Assembly (NCBI RefSeq): GCF_011075055.1
Contig: NC_058139.1
Span: 201,001 to 265,000 of the forward strand
Direction of reading: 5' to 3'
Source: Mangifera indica
Lineage: Eukaryota > Streptophyta > Magnoliopsida > Sapindales > Anacardiaceae
Length of the DNA stretch: 64,000 bases
Below the pieces are notes generated by a model. The model was not told the DNA's origin. It worked only from the letters and a program-made list of their open reading frames with translations, and did no database searches. Position numbers and translations under genes: made by a program. Positions within the stretch are counted from its first letter, which is position 1. Each line of letters begins with the position of its first letter. Of the stretch, positions 51,908 through 63,916 are shown one piece after another.

Positions 51908-53968
51908 TTAATTAAACTGGGTCCCTGGGCGGCCACCATCTCCACATGAGCTTTTGCTGCTGCTGGTAGTGGTGCTAATGCTGCAAGCATGTGGGGATGC
52001 TTCATTCGAATCTGATTTTGCACTACTCGCAATGCCGAGGCACAATGCTTCAGCCAATGGTCCTCCAGGTGTCGAACCCGTCCCTGAAATATAGTTCATC
52101 CAGTGGGGTCTAGAAATTCCAATATTTTCTGTTTCTGCGCCTGAGTTACCAAGAGTACTCATTACAACATTTTCATTTCTTTCACTAATTTCACTTCCTC
52201 CATACATTGATAATGTAAGCGAAGATTGCGGCAGCTTCTCATTACACGAAAGAAAACTCCTGTTGCTGATTCCGTCGGCATTCCCCGTACTTCCGTCTCC
52301 AATAGACCATGCATCAATGAAGTGTCTAGTGATCTGTTGTGTTTGGGTCTGATGGGAGACCAATTTGGGGCTAAGAAACTGGTTGTACTGGCCAATTAGC
52401 CCCTGAGCTTGCAGCACACTATTGTCACCACCACCAAAATTAATGTATGAATTGGAGTTGAACGAGTGTTCTCCATAACCACTGGTGCTGTCTCTCTTGG
52501 ATTCTAATTTGGATTGCAGCATTTGCTGGCATTCTTGGTTGGAATTATTAGCAACAGGAATGGTCTCACCTTTCATGAACCATTCCAAGCACCTTCACAG
52601 GTAAACAAAAAGTTGGAACAGTTATTTCACAATAAACTATAAAAGACAAACAAAAAGGCCCATGTCATAACATTCACAATAGACAGTGGATAAGAACTAA
52701 GGAAGGCGATAGTAGCATTAAATTAATTTCAAGTATGGTGGATATATTTATTGTGTCCAGATTCAGAGCAGGGAGAGCCTTGGAATCCCCAATTTACCTT
52801 GGTTGTTGATCACTGGATAATGCAGAATAGCCCATGGTCTGGTTAAGAAAATGAGACGTTTGATAAGGCCTGTTAGGGGAACTTGACGCAAGATTAAGAG
52901 AGTGAGTGACAACATGATCGTTCTTGTTCATCTGATGGGCTGGCAATTCCACAGGCTTTCTTGAACGGGGACGGCTCTTGTGAGAATGTCGTTCACAGTA
53001 CTTCTGATCAGGAATCACGTCTCTAGAGCACCTCCATTTCTTCCCATCTGTTCTTCTACACCTCCATGGCTCTGGGTCCGAGCTATTCTGGCTCATAGCC
53101 CCCAGCTCCATTGGACGTCGTACCACTAAATTAAACCCATTAGTGTTCAGTAAAGCTCATCAAAATACTAGCTAATAAACAATAAATTGATCATCTTTGA
53201 CGATATCAAGGCAAGGACCCATCAGAATTAAAAATTGTTTAGGATGAGAATGTGAACAACATCAGCAATAACATGAAAAGGCCATAAAAGAAAGAGAAAT
53301 TACTATTGGAGTGTGAAGAAGGAAGAGTTGATGGGGTTTTGGTAATAGGGAAGAGAAGTTCACGAGGGACAGGTATTGAAGCCATCATGTACTTGAAAAC
53401 CATGGTCTGCCTCTCAAGTTCTTGCAGCTGAGCAGCAGTAAAAGGTAACCTCACATTCACAGAAGCTGCTGCCATTCCTCCCACTGTTGCAGAGAATGGC
53501 ATTAAATCAGCTTTAAATTCACGCCTTTACTACAATCATTCTTCAACTTAGAAATGTAATAAATAGATTTAGTGGTAGAACTTAACATACACACAAAAAG
53601 ACGTTAACTTTACCTGAGGAATTTGGAGATTTGGGCAGAATTAGTGCAGTTGCAGTATTAGTATCAGATCCAGAAGCAGAGGCAACACCGACAACATCGT
53701 ATATATCGCTCATACAAGCAACCTGGTTGCTTGTATTACAAAACAAGGGCCCACCAATACCATCACCACCCACAAAACCACCATTAGTAACAGAGCTCAC
53801 ACAACAGGAAGCACCAGAAGAAGAAGATAAGAACTTATTATTATCATCAGCATCAAACACCATCAATCTCTTACTTCCATCACTTTGCTTTCCTTGCATC
53901 CTCAATCCAGACCCACACTCTCTAACTACTCCTTTCTTTCTACCCACAAACTCACTTCTTGTTCCCAT
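51908..53968 (-). CDS. GRF: Growth-regulating factor (QLQ and WRC domains)
   Basis: Four exons join in frame: 53968-53614, 53483-53304, 53125-52798, 52592-51908, giving 515 residues. GRFs are plant transcription factors that promote cell proliferation in leaves and other organs with GIF co-activators. The QLQ domain (about residues 131-166, [20 protein letters not shown]) mediates GIF binding. The WRC domain (about 195-237, [19 protein letters not shown]201, C211, C222, H225) binds DNA and carries the nuclear signal RPRSRKPVE. The QLQ is preceded by about 130 residues, as in GRF7/8-like members, so the subgroup is likely but not certain. The terminus [10 protein letters not shown] plus Ser-rich sequence also fits that group. 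A miR396 target site overlaps the RSRKPVE codons. Confidence 0.94.
52947..52967 (-). promoter_or_regulatory. miR396 target site in GRF mRNA
   Basis: The minus strand reads CGTTCAAGAAAGCCTGTGGAA, the classic GRF miR396 site just after the WRC domain, with the characteristic extra base that leaves a bulge in the duplex. It predicts post-transcriptional control of this GRF by miR396. Confidence 0.92.
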
Positions 53969-54895
53969 TTATTTCCTCAAAAGACAACAACTTTTAACTT
54001 TCCCATCAACAATGAAAATATTTTCAAAAAAATAAAAACGTGTTCTAAAATCTCACAACTCGCTCTCTATTTTCTTAGTGTTTGATTTTAGGTAAAATGG
54101 ATTATGTGGAATGGATGTAACTAGCGGTGCCGCCATTTGGAGCCATGAGTTTAGCCTCTGCTTCCTAGGCTTCCAACATTCGCACCTCTTGTAGAATAAA
54201 GACAAAACTACATCTCTCCGCACCACTCTCCCTTACAAAAATACTGACAACTCACAGGGAGATAGAGACAGAGACAGAGACAGAAGACTTGATTTTTAAC
54301 GTTCATTTCTTCACGTCAAGTGTGCATGGACGAAGTAAATCAACTCACCGCTTCATTTGATTGGACCATAACATTAATTAACATGTCTTCACTTGTATCT
54401 CAGCAAAATTATCAATTGATTGACCATGGTGGTTAAGTTTGACTCAGTTGACTGACGGTCTCTGTCCAAAAATATTTACCATTTCCGTTAAGTAAATGTT
54501 GAAGAAGATGGTGATGAAGATTGGAGAGGCCACTTGGGATTCGTGTGAGTGTGTGGGGGACCAAGTTTAATGGATGTGATGCAGCAACTAATTGAATAAT
54601 GGGCTCCTCTTGTGTTAGGTCTTAAATAAGTATTTCACTTGGAGTCTGGACGAATTACTGCATTAATTCTGATGGAGACTTCAAGCAATATTAATGTAGC
54701 ATCCTAGATGGATAGCTATAACCTAAACCTAGTTGAAGCCAATTTGGGCAGTTGAAAGCTCAAGTAGAAAAGAGAGCGAGACTGAGCGAGGGTGAGAGCG
54801 AGACTGAGAGTGAGACTGACATTACATCAACAAGCTTCTTCTTGCCTAATGGGAGAATTGTGGGGGGGCTTCATATAGATGAAGTATGGGAGGGA
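53969..54895. other. GRF promoter side and spacer
   Basis: No gene seen. It contains short purine minisatellites: (GACAGA)n at about 54265-54285 and GAGACTGAG/GAGCGAGACT repeats at 54773-54822. Confidence 0.5.
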
Positions 54896-54899
54896 TTAT

Positions 54900-54946
<47 letters not shown>
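54900..54946. repeat. (TA)n microsatellite
   Basis: Uninterrupted TA dinucleotides, ending 13 bases before the left end of the MULE-type MITE. Confidence 0.95.
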
Positions 54947-54949
<3 letters not shown>

Positions 54950-54958
54950 TAGTAGAAA

Positions 54959-55554
54959 GGCCAAAGGATTATTTCCCTCCTAAAGTATACTGTTTGTTCA
55001 AGCTTTTTTTCGTTAACTTTAAAAATTTCATTTATCCACTCATAAATAGTTAAAATTAACAGTTTTAAAGATAAAATCGTCATTTTATCTGTATTATTAA
55101 AAACAAACTTAAATTTGATTATATTTTTCTCTCATAAACCCTAAAAATTAATAATTTCTCTTAACGTAAATTTTCAAAAATAACATTTCCCCCCCTAGGG
55201 TTTTCAAATTTTCAAATTCAATTTTTTGACGATGTTTATTCCTCTTCGACGATCTTCAGGTGACGTCTCTTCCTCTTCGATGCAGCCTCCTTCTAGTGAT
55301 TCTTTTGGATATCATCGTCGACGAAGAAGAGTCGTTTTCGAAAATTGAAAACCCTAGAGAGAAAAATACCGTTTTTAAAAATTTGGATTAAGAAAAATTG
55401 TTAGTTTTTAGGGTTTGGAAGAGGAGGGGAGATTGATATAATTAATGAATTTAGTTAATTTTAACAACTCACGGGTGGATAAATAAAATTTTTAAAGTTA
55501 AAAAAAAAAACTTGGAAAAATAAGTTACTTTGGTTGGGAAATAGTCCTTTGGCC
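54959..55554. mobile_element. MULE-type MITE, 596 bp
   Basis: The terminal inverted repeats are GGCCAAAGGATTATTTCCC at the left and, on the minus strand, GGCCAAAGGACTATTTCCC at the right (18 of 19). The flanks TAGTAGAAA (54950-54958) and AAGTAGAAA (55555-55563) match at 8 of 9, a Mutator-size duplication. The same termini delimit the 18137-19468 element. The interior is non-coding and includes TCTTCGACGATCTTC-like sequence (about 55240-55340), also like that element. Confidence 0.82.
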
Positions 55555-56214
55555 AAGTAGAAATGATAAAAGATTGATGATTTCCTTTACTGTCAAGACC
55601 GCGTGTCTTTGCCAGAGAATGGTGCGATTGGCTAGGAATCCAGAAGGTAAAAGCCCACTTTTTTTGTGCACGAATGCCAGAAGAGTGTAATGACACTAAT
55701 CACCGAGATTGTGCCTCAAATTATAAAACCACCCCTATATATAAATCACATCATGTGAGAGTTGGAAAGTAAAGCGACTTCATTAAATAAGGATACCAAC
55801 TGGATTCTCTGAGCTGTTCAATAAACATGTTTATCCAAAGTCCAGATCCACAGCCTATTTGCTGAGAAGCTTACGAGCGTTTCAACAGATCTAAGAAGCA
55901 CATTTCTTACTTCCAAAGTTTGTGAGATACAAATTAATAATAAACTCAATCAAATATGTTATCATACCAAAGTCTGTAAGATACAAATTAATAATAAACT
56001 CAATCAAATATGTTATCATAATGTCTTTACAATTACAGCCAAGATATATTTACTTCATTAAAGCTTCCAGGAACAATGGATTTTGGGGTACTGAGTAATA
56101 ACATCAAGGATGAATAAGAAAAATATGAAAAAGATAACATGTAAAGAAAGAACAAAATTAATGAAGACATAGAATAGAAGGCAATTCTGAACAACATTAC
56201 TGATGATCTCCTTT
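55555..56214. other. Spacer downstream of the BLT-like gene
   Basis: Apart from a 54-bp tandem duplication there is nothing recognisable; part is the BLT-like 3' UTR. Confidence 0.5.
55913..56020. repeat. Tandem duplication of a 54-bp unit
   Basis: CCAAAGTTTGTGAGATACAA...TATGTTATCATA (55913-55966) is followed directly by CCAAAGTCTGTAAGATACAA...TATGTTATCATA (55967-56020), differing at two positions. Confidence 0.92.
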
Positions 56215-57204
56215 TTAACTCAAAATAAGATCATTGGATCGGATTGGACTCCTTTGTTTAAGTAGAATTCTTAGCTGAGCCTTTTGACATTCCAGTTTTT
56301 TTCCCCAATGTCTACTTTTGGATCCAATTGCTCTAACCACTCTAGGAAATTCAACAAACCCTTTAATCCCTCGCTTTATATGTGGATTCTCAGCTTCTGA
56401 TGAAGTTCTTCTCTGGATTGCCATGGATGAAACACAACCAACATTATCAATATTGCAAGACAACTTTTCACTTGAATCCAAACTTAATCTTGTTGAGTCT
56501 CTTGGGTCAGTATCATCTATACATTTCTCGCCCAAAACGAACCCGGAAATTTTCCCTGAAAGGTTACCAGAACTACTTGAAGCTCTTTTATTGAGTCCTG
56601 GAATTTTACCACTTTTAATTTCCTCCAATTCAATTAACTTTTCTTCCAAGAGCATCCTGGCCTCCGTGAGCTTCATTTGAACTCTTTCTTCTCTTAACAC
56701 CTCAGCCATTCTCAGCATCTTTCTTTCTTCCTCCATATCTCTCTTCATGCGATCTATCTCTTCTTTATCAGATGAAATCTCTCTAGCAAGCTCTTCACAC
56801 GCTCTTTCCGTTGCTTCTCTTCCTCTTCTCTCTTCAGCCAGTTCTTTAGCCAGTCTCTTATTCAATGACTCAACCTTCTTACGTGCCTTCCGTTCGTAAT
56901 CAAGCTCAGCTTTCAATTCAATTATTTGTGCTCGTGCAATATCCAGCTCAGTTTCCATGATTGGCTTGAACAAGGTTAGATCCCAGAAAGAAGCTGCGAT
57001 CTTACGAGCTGAGAGAGGAAGGTGTAGATTGTGAATATGCTTGTAGCTTTGTTGGTTTTGTTTTTTATGCTGATTTGGAGGGCGCTGTGAATTATAAAAT
57101 GGATTCTCGTAAAGTTTCCAGCTGGGGCAAGTGGTAGTGCTGATGGATTCTTGAGAAATATTTTCATTTGTGGAATTCTCAGGGCTAGTGATCATCATCA
57201 TCAC
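56215..57204 (-). CDS. BLT-like: BRANCHLESS TRICHOME-like coiled-coil protein
   Basis: Single exon, 329 residues. BLT in Arabidopsis is a coiled-coil protein needed for trichome branching and shape. The match from memory is the block RKIAASFWDLTLFKPIMETE, then LDIARAQIIELKAELDYERK, AKELAEERRGREATERACEE and MKRDMEEERKMLRMAEVLRE. This is a long heptad-rich coiled coil from about residue 80 to 200. The C-terminus ends in a conserved basic segment (HIKRGIKGFVEFPRVVRA). The N-terminal 60 residues are polar and variable. The start is the first ATG of the frame at 57204 (MMMMITSPENS); a nearby internal Met would change little. The length is somewhat above the roughly 294 I recall for AtBLT. It may be a BLT paralogue rather than the orthologue. 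Confidence 0.82.
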   Translation of the reverse strand: MMMMITSPENSTNENISQESISTTTCPSWKLYENPFYNSQRPPNQHKKQNQQSYKHIHNLHLPLSARKIAASFWDLTLFKPIMETELDIARAQIIELKAELDYERKARKKVESLNKRLAKELAEERRGREATERACEELAREISSDKEEIDRMKRDMEEERKMLRMAEVLREERVQMKLTEARMLLEEKLIELEEIKSGKIPGLNKRASSSSGNLSGKISGFVLGEKCIDDTDPRDSTRLSLDSSEKLSCNIDNVGCVSSMAIQRRTSSEAENPHIKRGIKGFVEFPRVVRAIGSKSRHWGKKLECQKAQLRILLKQRSPIRSNDLILS

Positions 57205-60200
57205 CTCCTTCGTATATCTTCTTCTTCCCTTCTTTTTAATGTGAGCTTTTCTGTTTGTTTAGCCTTTTGCTTTCTTTCTTTTCTTTCTTAATGTTGATTT
57301 CCCTGTCCAGAAAGCAATTGAGGTAGGCCCGTTTATCCTGGAACTTTGCTTTGAGGATGTGGATTGTAAAGAAAGATAACATCACATGCACGTCATCTCA
57401 ATTAAAACCATCTTTCTCTTGCCTTCCAAATCTATCTTTGATCCATCTCCATCTTTCTCTGTCTCCTAACTAGTCAATCTCCTACTCCTAGACTGATAAA
57501 TAAGCAGTGGCCCAAATAACCGGCCGGATTTAGAGTAAATTGGTCAAAGTGATAAATTATTCAAGGGACAAATGTCTAAGTTATACTATGGGACTAAATA
57601 GATCCTTCTTGGATATAGTTTTTCTGTTGATAACCAAACTATCAATCCTCTCACGGTAGGAATTTGAGTCGAGCTTCAACTAACCTATGTTTGGGTTAGG
57701 CTTAACTCAAATCTAGCCCAATCTATAACCTTTGTAACTTCCACCTCTTCTCTGAAATGGGAGCCCTGGTTGGCTGGAAACTTTTCTTCTCTGGAACTGA
57801 AAATTAACAAGAGATCGGTTAGAGTGCCCTTAGCTTCACAGGAATTTCACTAGACAAATACTTGATTAAAGTTGGAATATTACTTAAATGTGTGGAGTCC
57901 TGTTAAAAATAAAAAAAAGTTAACAAATGGAAAAGGACACTATAAGCATCAGATCATGGGGTCCTCCCCCAACTTTCAACAACATTTCTTCAGGTTCCAC
58001 ATGGATGTCTCCTTTTTATCTTTCACAGGGTCCACGCAATTTGACAATACTAGTAATTTTCCGATTACTGTTAAACACCATGTCTATCTATGTATAAGAA
58101 ATGGACATTAGCAGAGACATCCTTTCATTTCACTGCTGAATGAGGATGAGAGTAGCTCATAAGTCAAATCTTGTTGAACAAAAGTGGCATCCTTCTGTTT
58201 ACAACTATTATTATTGTCATGCTTTTATGCAATAGGTGCATGTTCACACGCATAATCACAATCCTAGACAAGAAAATAGAAAAAAGGGCATCTCTTTTGG
58301 GCTAGAAATGGACTGATTATCTTTCGATTTTTTTCTGAAATTTATGCTATCATCTCTGTTCTCCAAGACCCAAATGAGAGAGAGAGAGACCAAAATGTTG
58401 AATATGTGAGGACAGGGGAGGGAATTGAAGATAGGTTTAGTACAAGTGAACTATGATTATGAGGAACATTTTGGGCTGCAAGGGGTCCCCAATTACTACA
58501 ACTGGCTTTAATACCAACTATTTCACAAATCTCAACTACCTATATACATGGCCTAACTGTTGGACCCCTTCCTTTTAGAATTGAACCCAACAGCGGCCCG
58601 ATGTCCAAATCAATATTCATTTACGCAATAATAAACTATGAAATGAGCATCTTCTTCATTGCTAGCCTATTCATTCACACATCCATTGATATAACAAAGA
58701 GATTTTAGCAGTCTATTTCATTAGTTATACATCATTCTTGGAGTCCAACCGTTAAACCAATAAATCCCAAGGAGATTAGTTTTAGAGTACACTTTTAAGT
58801 TGTGATGTTAGACCTAAGTCCTCTTCACCACACTTTGAAATTTGACAACTTACCAATTATTTTACCCGCGGTTCTTTTTTTTTTTTTTTTTTTAATCTTG
58901 TCACAGCCATACATTCACAGTATTAAAGCAATAATTACGACAATGTCGGGTTATCTATTGTTCTCATTCCTAATCGATTGTTTCTCCCATCTTCTTCACA
59001 CCACCCTATCCAAGTTACCATCAAAACTTTCATTAAGATCACACCTGATTTGAAGATGTCGATCTAAAAGCATTAGCCAATTTCCGCTTAAGGTTAAGAA
59101 CACTCAGTGGCAATTGCATTTTTACCATCCCTGAATAGTTTTCTACTTCAATTTTAAAGACCCAAGCGAACCCAGACAGACAGACAAAAAAAAAAAAAAA
59201 ACTGACCCAGCCAGATTCCATAATTATGTATATTCTTAAAACAATTACAATGGAGCGCTTAATAACAATGCGAAAGAGGGAGGACATTTCATACTGAGCT
59301 CACATACAAGTCACAATACCAGCCAAACGACATTTCAAATATGATTACCTCGGTTGGCAATGTTCTAAGGTCGTTGAAAATAAAATGGTAAACGAGTTCA
59401 GTTGCATCAACAGACACTGATATGTGGCTTGGCAAGATTTAATTATTTTAAACATCAGACCTACCATTACAACCACCACCCGGCTATCTATGTTAACCTG
59501 TCAATCCAACTATTGAAGTCTATAACCTAAAACACATGTTAATGACTATAAAGAAATTCTTACCACCATATGCAAGTTCAATTTATCTCCTCATTAAAAA
59601 GGAAAGAGAATTCAGTTAATAATAATCTAGAACATGAGATCTGACTTGAGAGCAAAATATTGAATCATCTGGGAATACAATAAGTATGAAACTGACCTTA
59701 ACGTCACAACAAAGATTTAAGTTTACAAAAAGGTGATCTGCAGTCATAAAATTAGCATCATGTTTCAATTGAAGTGATATTTAAACTTCAAGTGCAGAGT
59801 CCTACATTTATTCTAGGCCATGGAATGATGTAAATAGTCACAACCATAAGACAGACACTACATGTACTATATATCACCTTTTGGCTAAGCTTTGCCACTT
59901 AGTTGTAAAAGCCAGATAGCTGGAAGTCAACTATTTCAATGTTCCGAGCTTCCCTGTCATAGGCAAGCAAAAATTTGCAGTGGGAGCATTTTTTTTTTTG
60001 TTTTGTTTTGATAATAACTAGCTTGCATATTTTATGAATACCATGACTTGATCTCATTCTCAAAGTACTCACCCCCAATTAAAGCTAATCCATCCAACAC
60101 AACATGAGAATATAAATAAAACATTTTAAGAGAAAATTATCCCTTCACCCAAAAAGCAAGTATTGATCAGTCACTAAGGGCAACAACAATGTGACACACC

Positions 60201-60563
60201 TAACAGTAGGGGTATAGTAACTGTCACGAATGTCCATTTTTAACATGCATTTGCTTAATTATGATATCGTGAGGCACCATACTTTCTTTTGAAGAGTATG
60301 AAATGCCTAGATTTTGCATCGCAGAATGATATACTATCACATCATGAGCTCATTAACTTAATGAAGAACAAATTGAAACACAACCAGTGCTTCAGTAGTG
60401 ACCCCAAATAATCACGTATCAGTACTTACAGGTACTATGACATTCACAACATACATCAAAGTTCTATGAAATTACCTGCTATAGTTACTCAAAATTACAA
60501 AAAGACAGAAAGGACATGAGTAGGTATGATTCTACCTCAAGTCTCGAAATCAAATCAGCCCGA
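57205..60563. other. Long spacer (3.4 kb) without recognised genes
   Basis: This holds the BLT-like promoter, then gene-poor sequence. It includes GAGAGAGAGAGA (about 58376-58388), a poly(T) run (58877-58893), a poly(A) run (59187-59201) and a short T-rich run at 59991-60010. Frames at 57872-58111, 58802-59053 and 59039-59287 have no motif. A non-coding RNA cannot be excluded. Confidence 0.5.
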
Positions 60564-61874
60564 TTACAATTCAAACTCCTCCTCAAGCTTCAAAGCCTCA
60601 GCTGCAGCTTCCTCTTCTTCTTCATCAATTACAAAGTATGGGTTATGTGCCTCTGGCTTAAACTTATAACCGGTGAACACATAAAACGCCAGTGTGGCCA
60701 ACTCTCCTGCCACCACACTCGTCCACAGGTACTTATAAGAAGTTATAGTCTCAAGAGCGTAAACCACCACACGGGTAAAGTAGATGTAACAGATAACCAC
60801 AATATAATAATGCCTAAACAAGGTAAGCTTCATCAAATTAACGGCAGCCTTGCCGTCTGTCCTAGCAGCCTCCCTCAAATTCTTGATCGACCAAACAATT
60901 GGGAACAATACGGCACAGCAACACACAACATCTACGAGCAAGAACACTTGCTTCCACGTAATCCAATCCTGACCATATGGCCCCGTTTCATCAATAACAA
61001 CCTGGGCAATATTGGCAACCACCTGAAGTGGGATCACAATCATCAAAACCTTCTTTTCTTTATCCTGTAAATACGGTTTCAAAAACGACCACCCAGTACC
61101 GATCAACACGATTAACGTGAAGAGCATGATACCTTTAAAAAAGCTGAAAATATAAAACAAAATGTCCCAACCATGTGCGCTACCGGTGCGTTTAATGTAC
61201 GATTTATCTTCGGCTTCACAAAGTAAATTCAACGCCTTCATAATCACGACGGCCAGCATGAAGAAGTGGATCCTGAAAACGGTTTGTCGTTTTTTGTAAA
61301 GAACGTGGATCCAGAGTCCGGCGAGAACGAAATAGATTAATGAAAAGAGGAAATAAACCCTAGGGAGAACCGTTTCTCCGGCGGAGAGATAATCACGATT
61401 GTTTGATCTTCCTTCGAGATTGTACATGGCCGAATGAACGTCCATGGAGACCTTGACTTGTTGGAGACAATTAGCAAAAACAAGCGAGTACTGATCGGAA
61501 TCACTTTCAACAAAGAGAGTGGAAAATTCGGATTTTCCGTTGAGTTTATCGAAGGTGAAGACGGGCTTAATGAGATTTGATTGAAGTGCGCAGGTGACCT
61601 CCCCATCTTCGAGCTGTTGGAGCACGTGGAGCCAAGAGTCACGCGTGCAGAGGAAGAATCCGACTTTTGAGAAGTCAAGATCAGGATTACGATCGGAGAG
61701 TGTGATCTTAGAAACGTTGAGCTCAAGGCGGCCCCGGTGGGCGAAACCAAACTCATCAAAAGCGATAATCGGGCGGGCGTCGGATCGGATCTCTGTAAAA
61801 CGGATTTCAGCAAAAGAAAGTGAGAACAAAAAGAATAGAAACGAGAAGAAGAGAAAGGATTTAGGGAAAGCCAT
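60564..61874 (-). CDS. GOST/GPR107-type seven-transmembrane protein (plant CAND6/CAND7-like)
   Basis: Single exon, 436 residues. GOST proteins (lung-7TM family) have a lumenal Golgi-dynamics-type domain followed by seven helices and act mainly in Golgi/endosomal trafficking; plant members were proposed as candidate G-protein-coupled receptors. The start at 61874 gives a clean signal peptide (MAFPKSFLFFSFLFFLFSLS); the frame continues 25 codons upstream without fitting the family. Lumenal residues 23-170 include C76, C95 and C136, at least one pair of which could form the family disulfide. Helices lie at about 172-193, 201-219, 237-263, 275-295, 308-328, 353-375 and 383-402. The core shows HGWDILFYIFSFFKGIMLFT and DETGPYGQDWITWKQVFLLV. 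The acidic tail (EEEEEAAAEALKLEEEFEL) is cytosolic. Confidence 0.92.
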   Translation of the reverse strand: MAFPKSFLFFSFLFFLFSLSFAEIRFTEIRSDARPIIAFDEFGFAHRGRLELNVSKITLSDRNPDLDFSKVGFFLCTRDSWLHVLQQLEDGEVTCALQSNLIKPVFTFDKLNGKSEFSTLFVESDSDQYSLVFANCLQQVKVSMDVHSAMYNLEGRSNNRDYLSAGETVLPRVYFLFSLIYFVLAGLWIHVLYKKRQTVFRIHFFMLAVVIMKALNLLCEAEDKSYIKRTGSAHGWDILFYIFSFFKGIMLFTLIVLIGTGWSFLKPYLQDKEKKVLMIVIPLQVVANIAQVVIDETGPYGQDWITWKQVFLLVDVVCCCAVLFPIVWSIKNLREAARTDGKAAVNLMKLTLFRHYYIVVICYIYFTRVVVYALETITSYKYLWTSVVAGELATLAFYVFTGYKFKPEAHNPYFVIDEEEEEAAAEALKLEEEFEL

Positions 61875-62486
61875 TAGATCTGAGAAGAACTTGCTGAGCG
61901 AGAGAAAATACAGATGAGATATTGCCTCCAGTCTCCTTGGGTCTTTCACTTGGCCGTTTATTTTGGATTGACCAGACCAGAGGGAGCAGGCAAAGATTTA
62001 ATTACGAAATTGGGGCTCATTAAAACAGTTTCTACGATTATGCCACGAGGAAGCAGAGATTTGAAGTTTGTGAAATGGGCTTCTTTTGACGTTTGGACCA
62101 CGGGGTGGACCTTCATGAATGAGACAGGCCCAAAGCTGCATGAAGAAAAATTGGGCTGAATCGATTGAGTTACCCAATTTTAAATTTGAGTTTGAATAAG
62201 CCGTATTCAGATCCAGAATTGAATTCATTCTCATAAAATAAATCAAATTCAAGTCTCAGTAGCGATTTTGAATTAAGTTTTGTTCAAACTCATCCGGATA
62301 AAATATAGCCCAAAACAAAAAACCAAAAACTAATTATACATATAACTTACATAAAGACAAGTAAATTATGACTTGCTCAAACAATCTTACAGATTTCGAG
62401 CATACCCGGAATCATTATAGATCCAGTTTTACTTTTATAACTACCCTTTAATGCCAATCCTCAAGAAAGAGACTACAGAGATATAT
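61875..62486. other. Spacer between the 7TM gene promoter and the GH9 3' end
   Basis: No gene seen. A possible weak MITE with GGGCTGAAT/TAGCCCA ends at 62152-62313 was considered but not called. Confidence 0.45.
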
Positions 62487-63916
62487 TTAATTTGTGGCAG
62501 TTTGGGATGAGAAAAAAGCAAGGGCACCCACAAACGGTGCATTGATATAAGTAGCAGGTTCAGATTGCTGATAGTTATTACGATCATCAGAGAAATTGTC
62601 TTTATTATCAGGACCACCTAATATGGCACCAACGAGGGTATTAGGATTGGATGAGGAAGAGTAGAGGTACTGAAACCCATCGTTGCAATCAATGTGATCA
62701 GGATGTGCATGAATTGAGGGTAGAGATGAGCCTCTGTGATGAACATGCTGTGGAAACTTCGGTCCAAACCCCACCATGTAAGACATTTTTGCTGGATTAT
62801 CACCTAAAATGTAGTCCACCTGCTTCTTCGCTAGTGTTATAAGATTTCCTGCTGTTACAGTTGAAGTCCCGCATGTGACAGACCCTCCATTTGATTTAAG
62901 ATACTTGGCGTATGTTAAGAGGAGCAAAGATGTGGAAGTAACATACTGCAAATTGCTCTCACTTGCTTTGTACAGAAGTCCTCCTGTAAATGTAATTCAC
63001 CATTATAATTAAGAATGAAGTGGTTACATATTAGTTGAAAAACAGAGGCAATGGGATTGTATCGTTGACCTGGTGTATATTGAGCTTGGAAACTAGATGA
63101 TCCTGGAATTAAAGAGCATATGTAGCTGTCCGAGTGAGCTTTGTATGATTGAAATGCTTGTGTGTTTTCTTCTAAGAACGCCTGTGAAATAACACAGCTT
63201 AAATAAGCTTCTGTTCAATTTTGAAATATTGCACAAGGGACATGATCAGGAATTGAGTTTTAGAATAAACCTTGGAAAGAAGGACCTTGGTTCCTGCTCG
63301 TTTGTCGTCCCAACTAAAAGAGTAGTCATCGTCGTTTGCTCCCAATGTTTGGCCATTGGATTCGATGTAAGACAAGTATGAACTGTTCTGTGAAGCTCTA
63401 TGTAGCCATGATGCACCCCAGAGAAGCTCGTCCTAATTTACAGAATTGGGGTCAGTGACAGTGATGATGATGATTGACTTGATATATATATATTAGGCAA
63501 GAGCCATCTGATGTGTCTTACTTGGTATCCAGAGTAAGAGCAGTAAAATGGGCAAACCACTGAGTTAAGGGAGTCACTATAAGATCCTCTGTACTTGTCT
63601 GCAAAATCGAATACCTGCACCAAAACAATCCAGATTCTTGTAAACAGAATTGTTGGGGAAAAAAAAGAAGATTTATCTTGGAAACATTAGGCTGTTTTTG
63701 ATGCATGGATATTACCTTCATGGCGGTTTTAAGCAATCTGGAGGAGTAAGAAGGATCGGAATCTTTAAAAACAAGAGAAGCTGCAGCTAGTGCTGCGGCC
63801 GTCTCTGCTGCTACATCAGACCCTGGGTTCTGAGTGGAGACTTTGTACACATTTCGTGGCGTGTCCATGTCTTCGGGTCTCTCCCAGCAACGGTGATCCT
63901 TATTTGGATCTCCTAC
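62487..63916 (-). CDS. GH9 endoglucanase (endo-1,4-beta-glucanase), 5' part beyond window
   Basis: Family 9 cellulases cut beta-1,4-glucan in the wall during growth or cell separation. Five exons are visible and join in frame: 63916-63716, 63614-63522, 63432-63271, 63181-63070, 62983-62487, giving 354 residues plus stop. Full-length class B enzymes are about 490-500, so about 140 residues lie to the right; bases 63917-64000 are intron. The first visible exon has [10 protein letters not shown] and [20 protein letters not shown]. The C-terminal signatures are intact: [11 protein letters not shown] (active-site His) and [20 protein letters not shown] (catalytic Asp/Glu region). The protein ends soon after, so there is no CBM49. 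With no membrane anchor visible in this part, it is probably secreted. The nucleophile-side DAGD motif is expected in the missing exons. Confidence 0.94.

Noticed and set aside
57640..57735. GAGTCGAGCTTCAACTAACC and similar, as another copy of the CTCGAGCTCG MITE
   Set aside because: Shares only the GAGCTT word; no inverted ends.
59868..59895. CACCTTTTGGCTAAGCTTTG resembling the 5' part of U2 snRNA
   Set aside because: Only about 12 bases match; the sequence after GGCTAAG diverges at once and no U2 fold, Sm site or USE/TATA promoter is evident.
60516..61070. Plus-strand frame of 184 residues opposite the seven-transmembrane gene
   Set aside because: Antisense shadow of the conserved coding sequence.
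62152..62313. Possible MITE with GGGCTGAAT and TAGCCCA ends
   Set aside because: Inverted similarity is only about 5-6 bases and no convincing target duplication was found.
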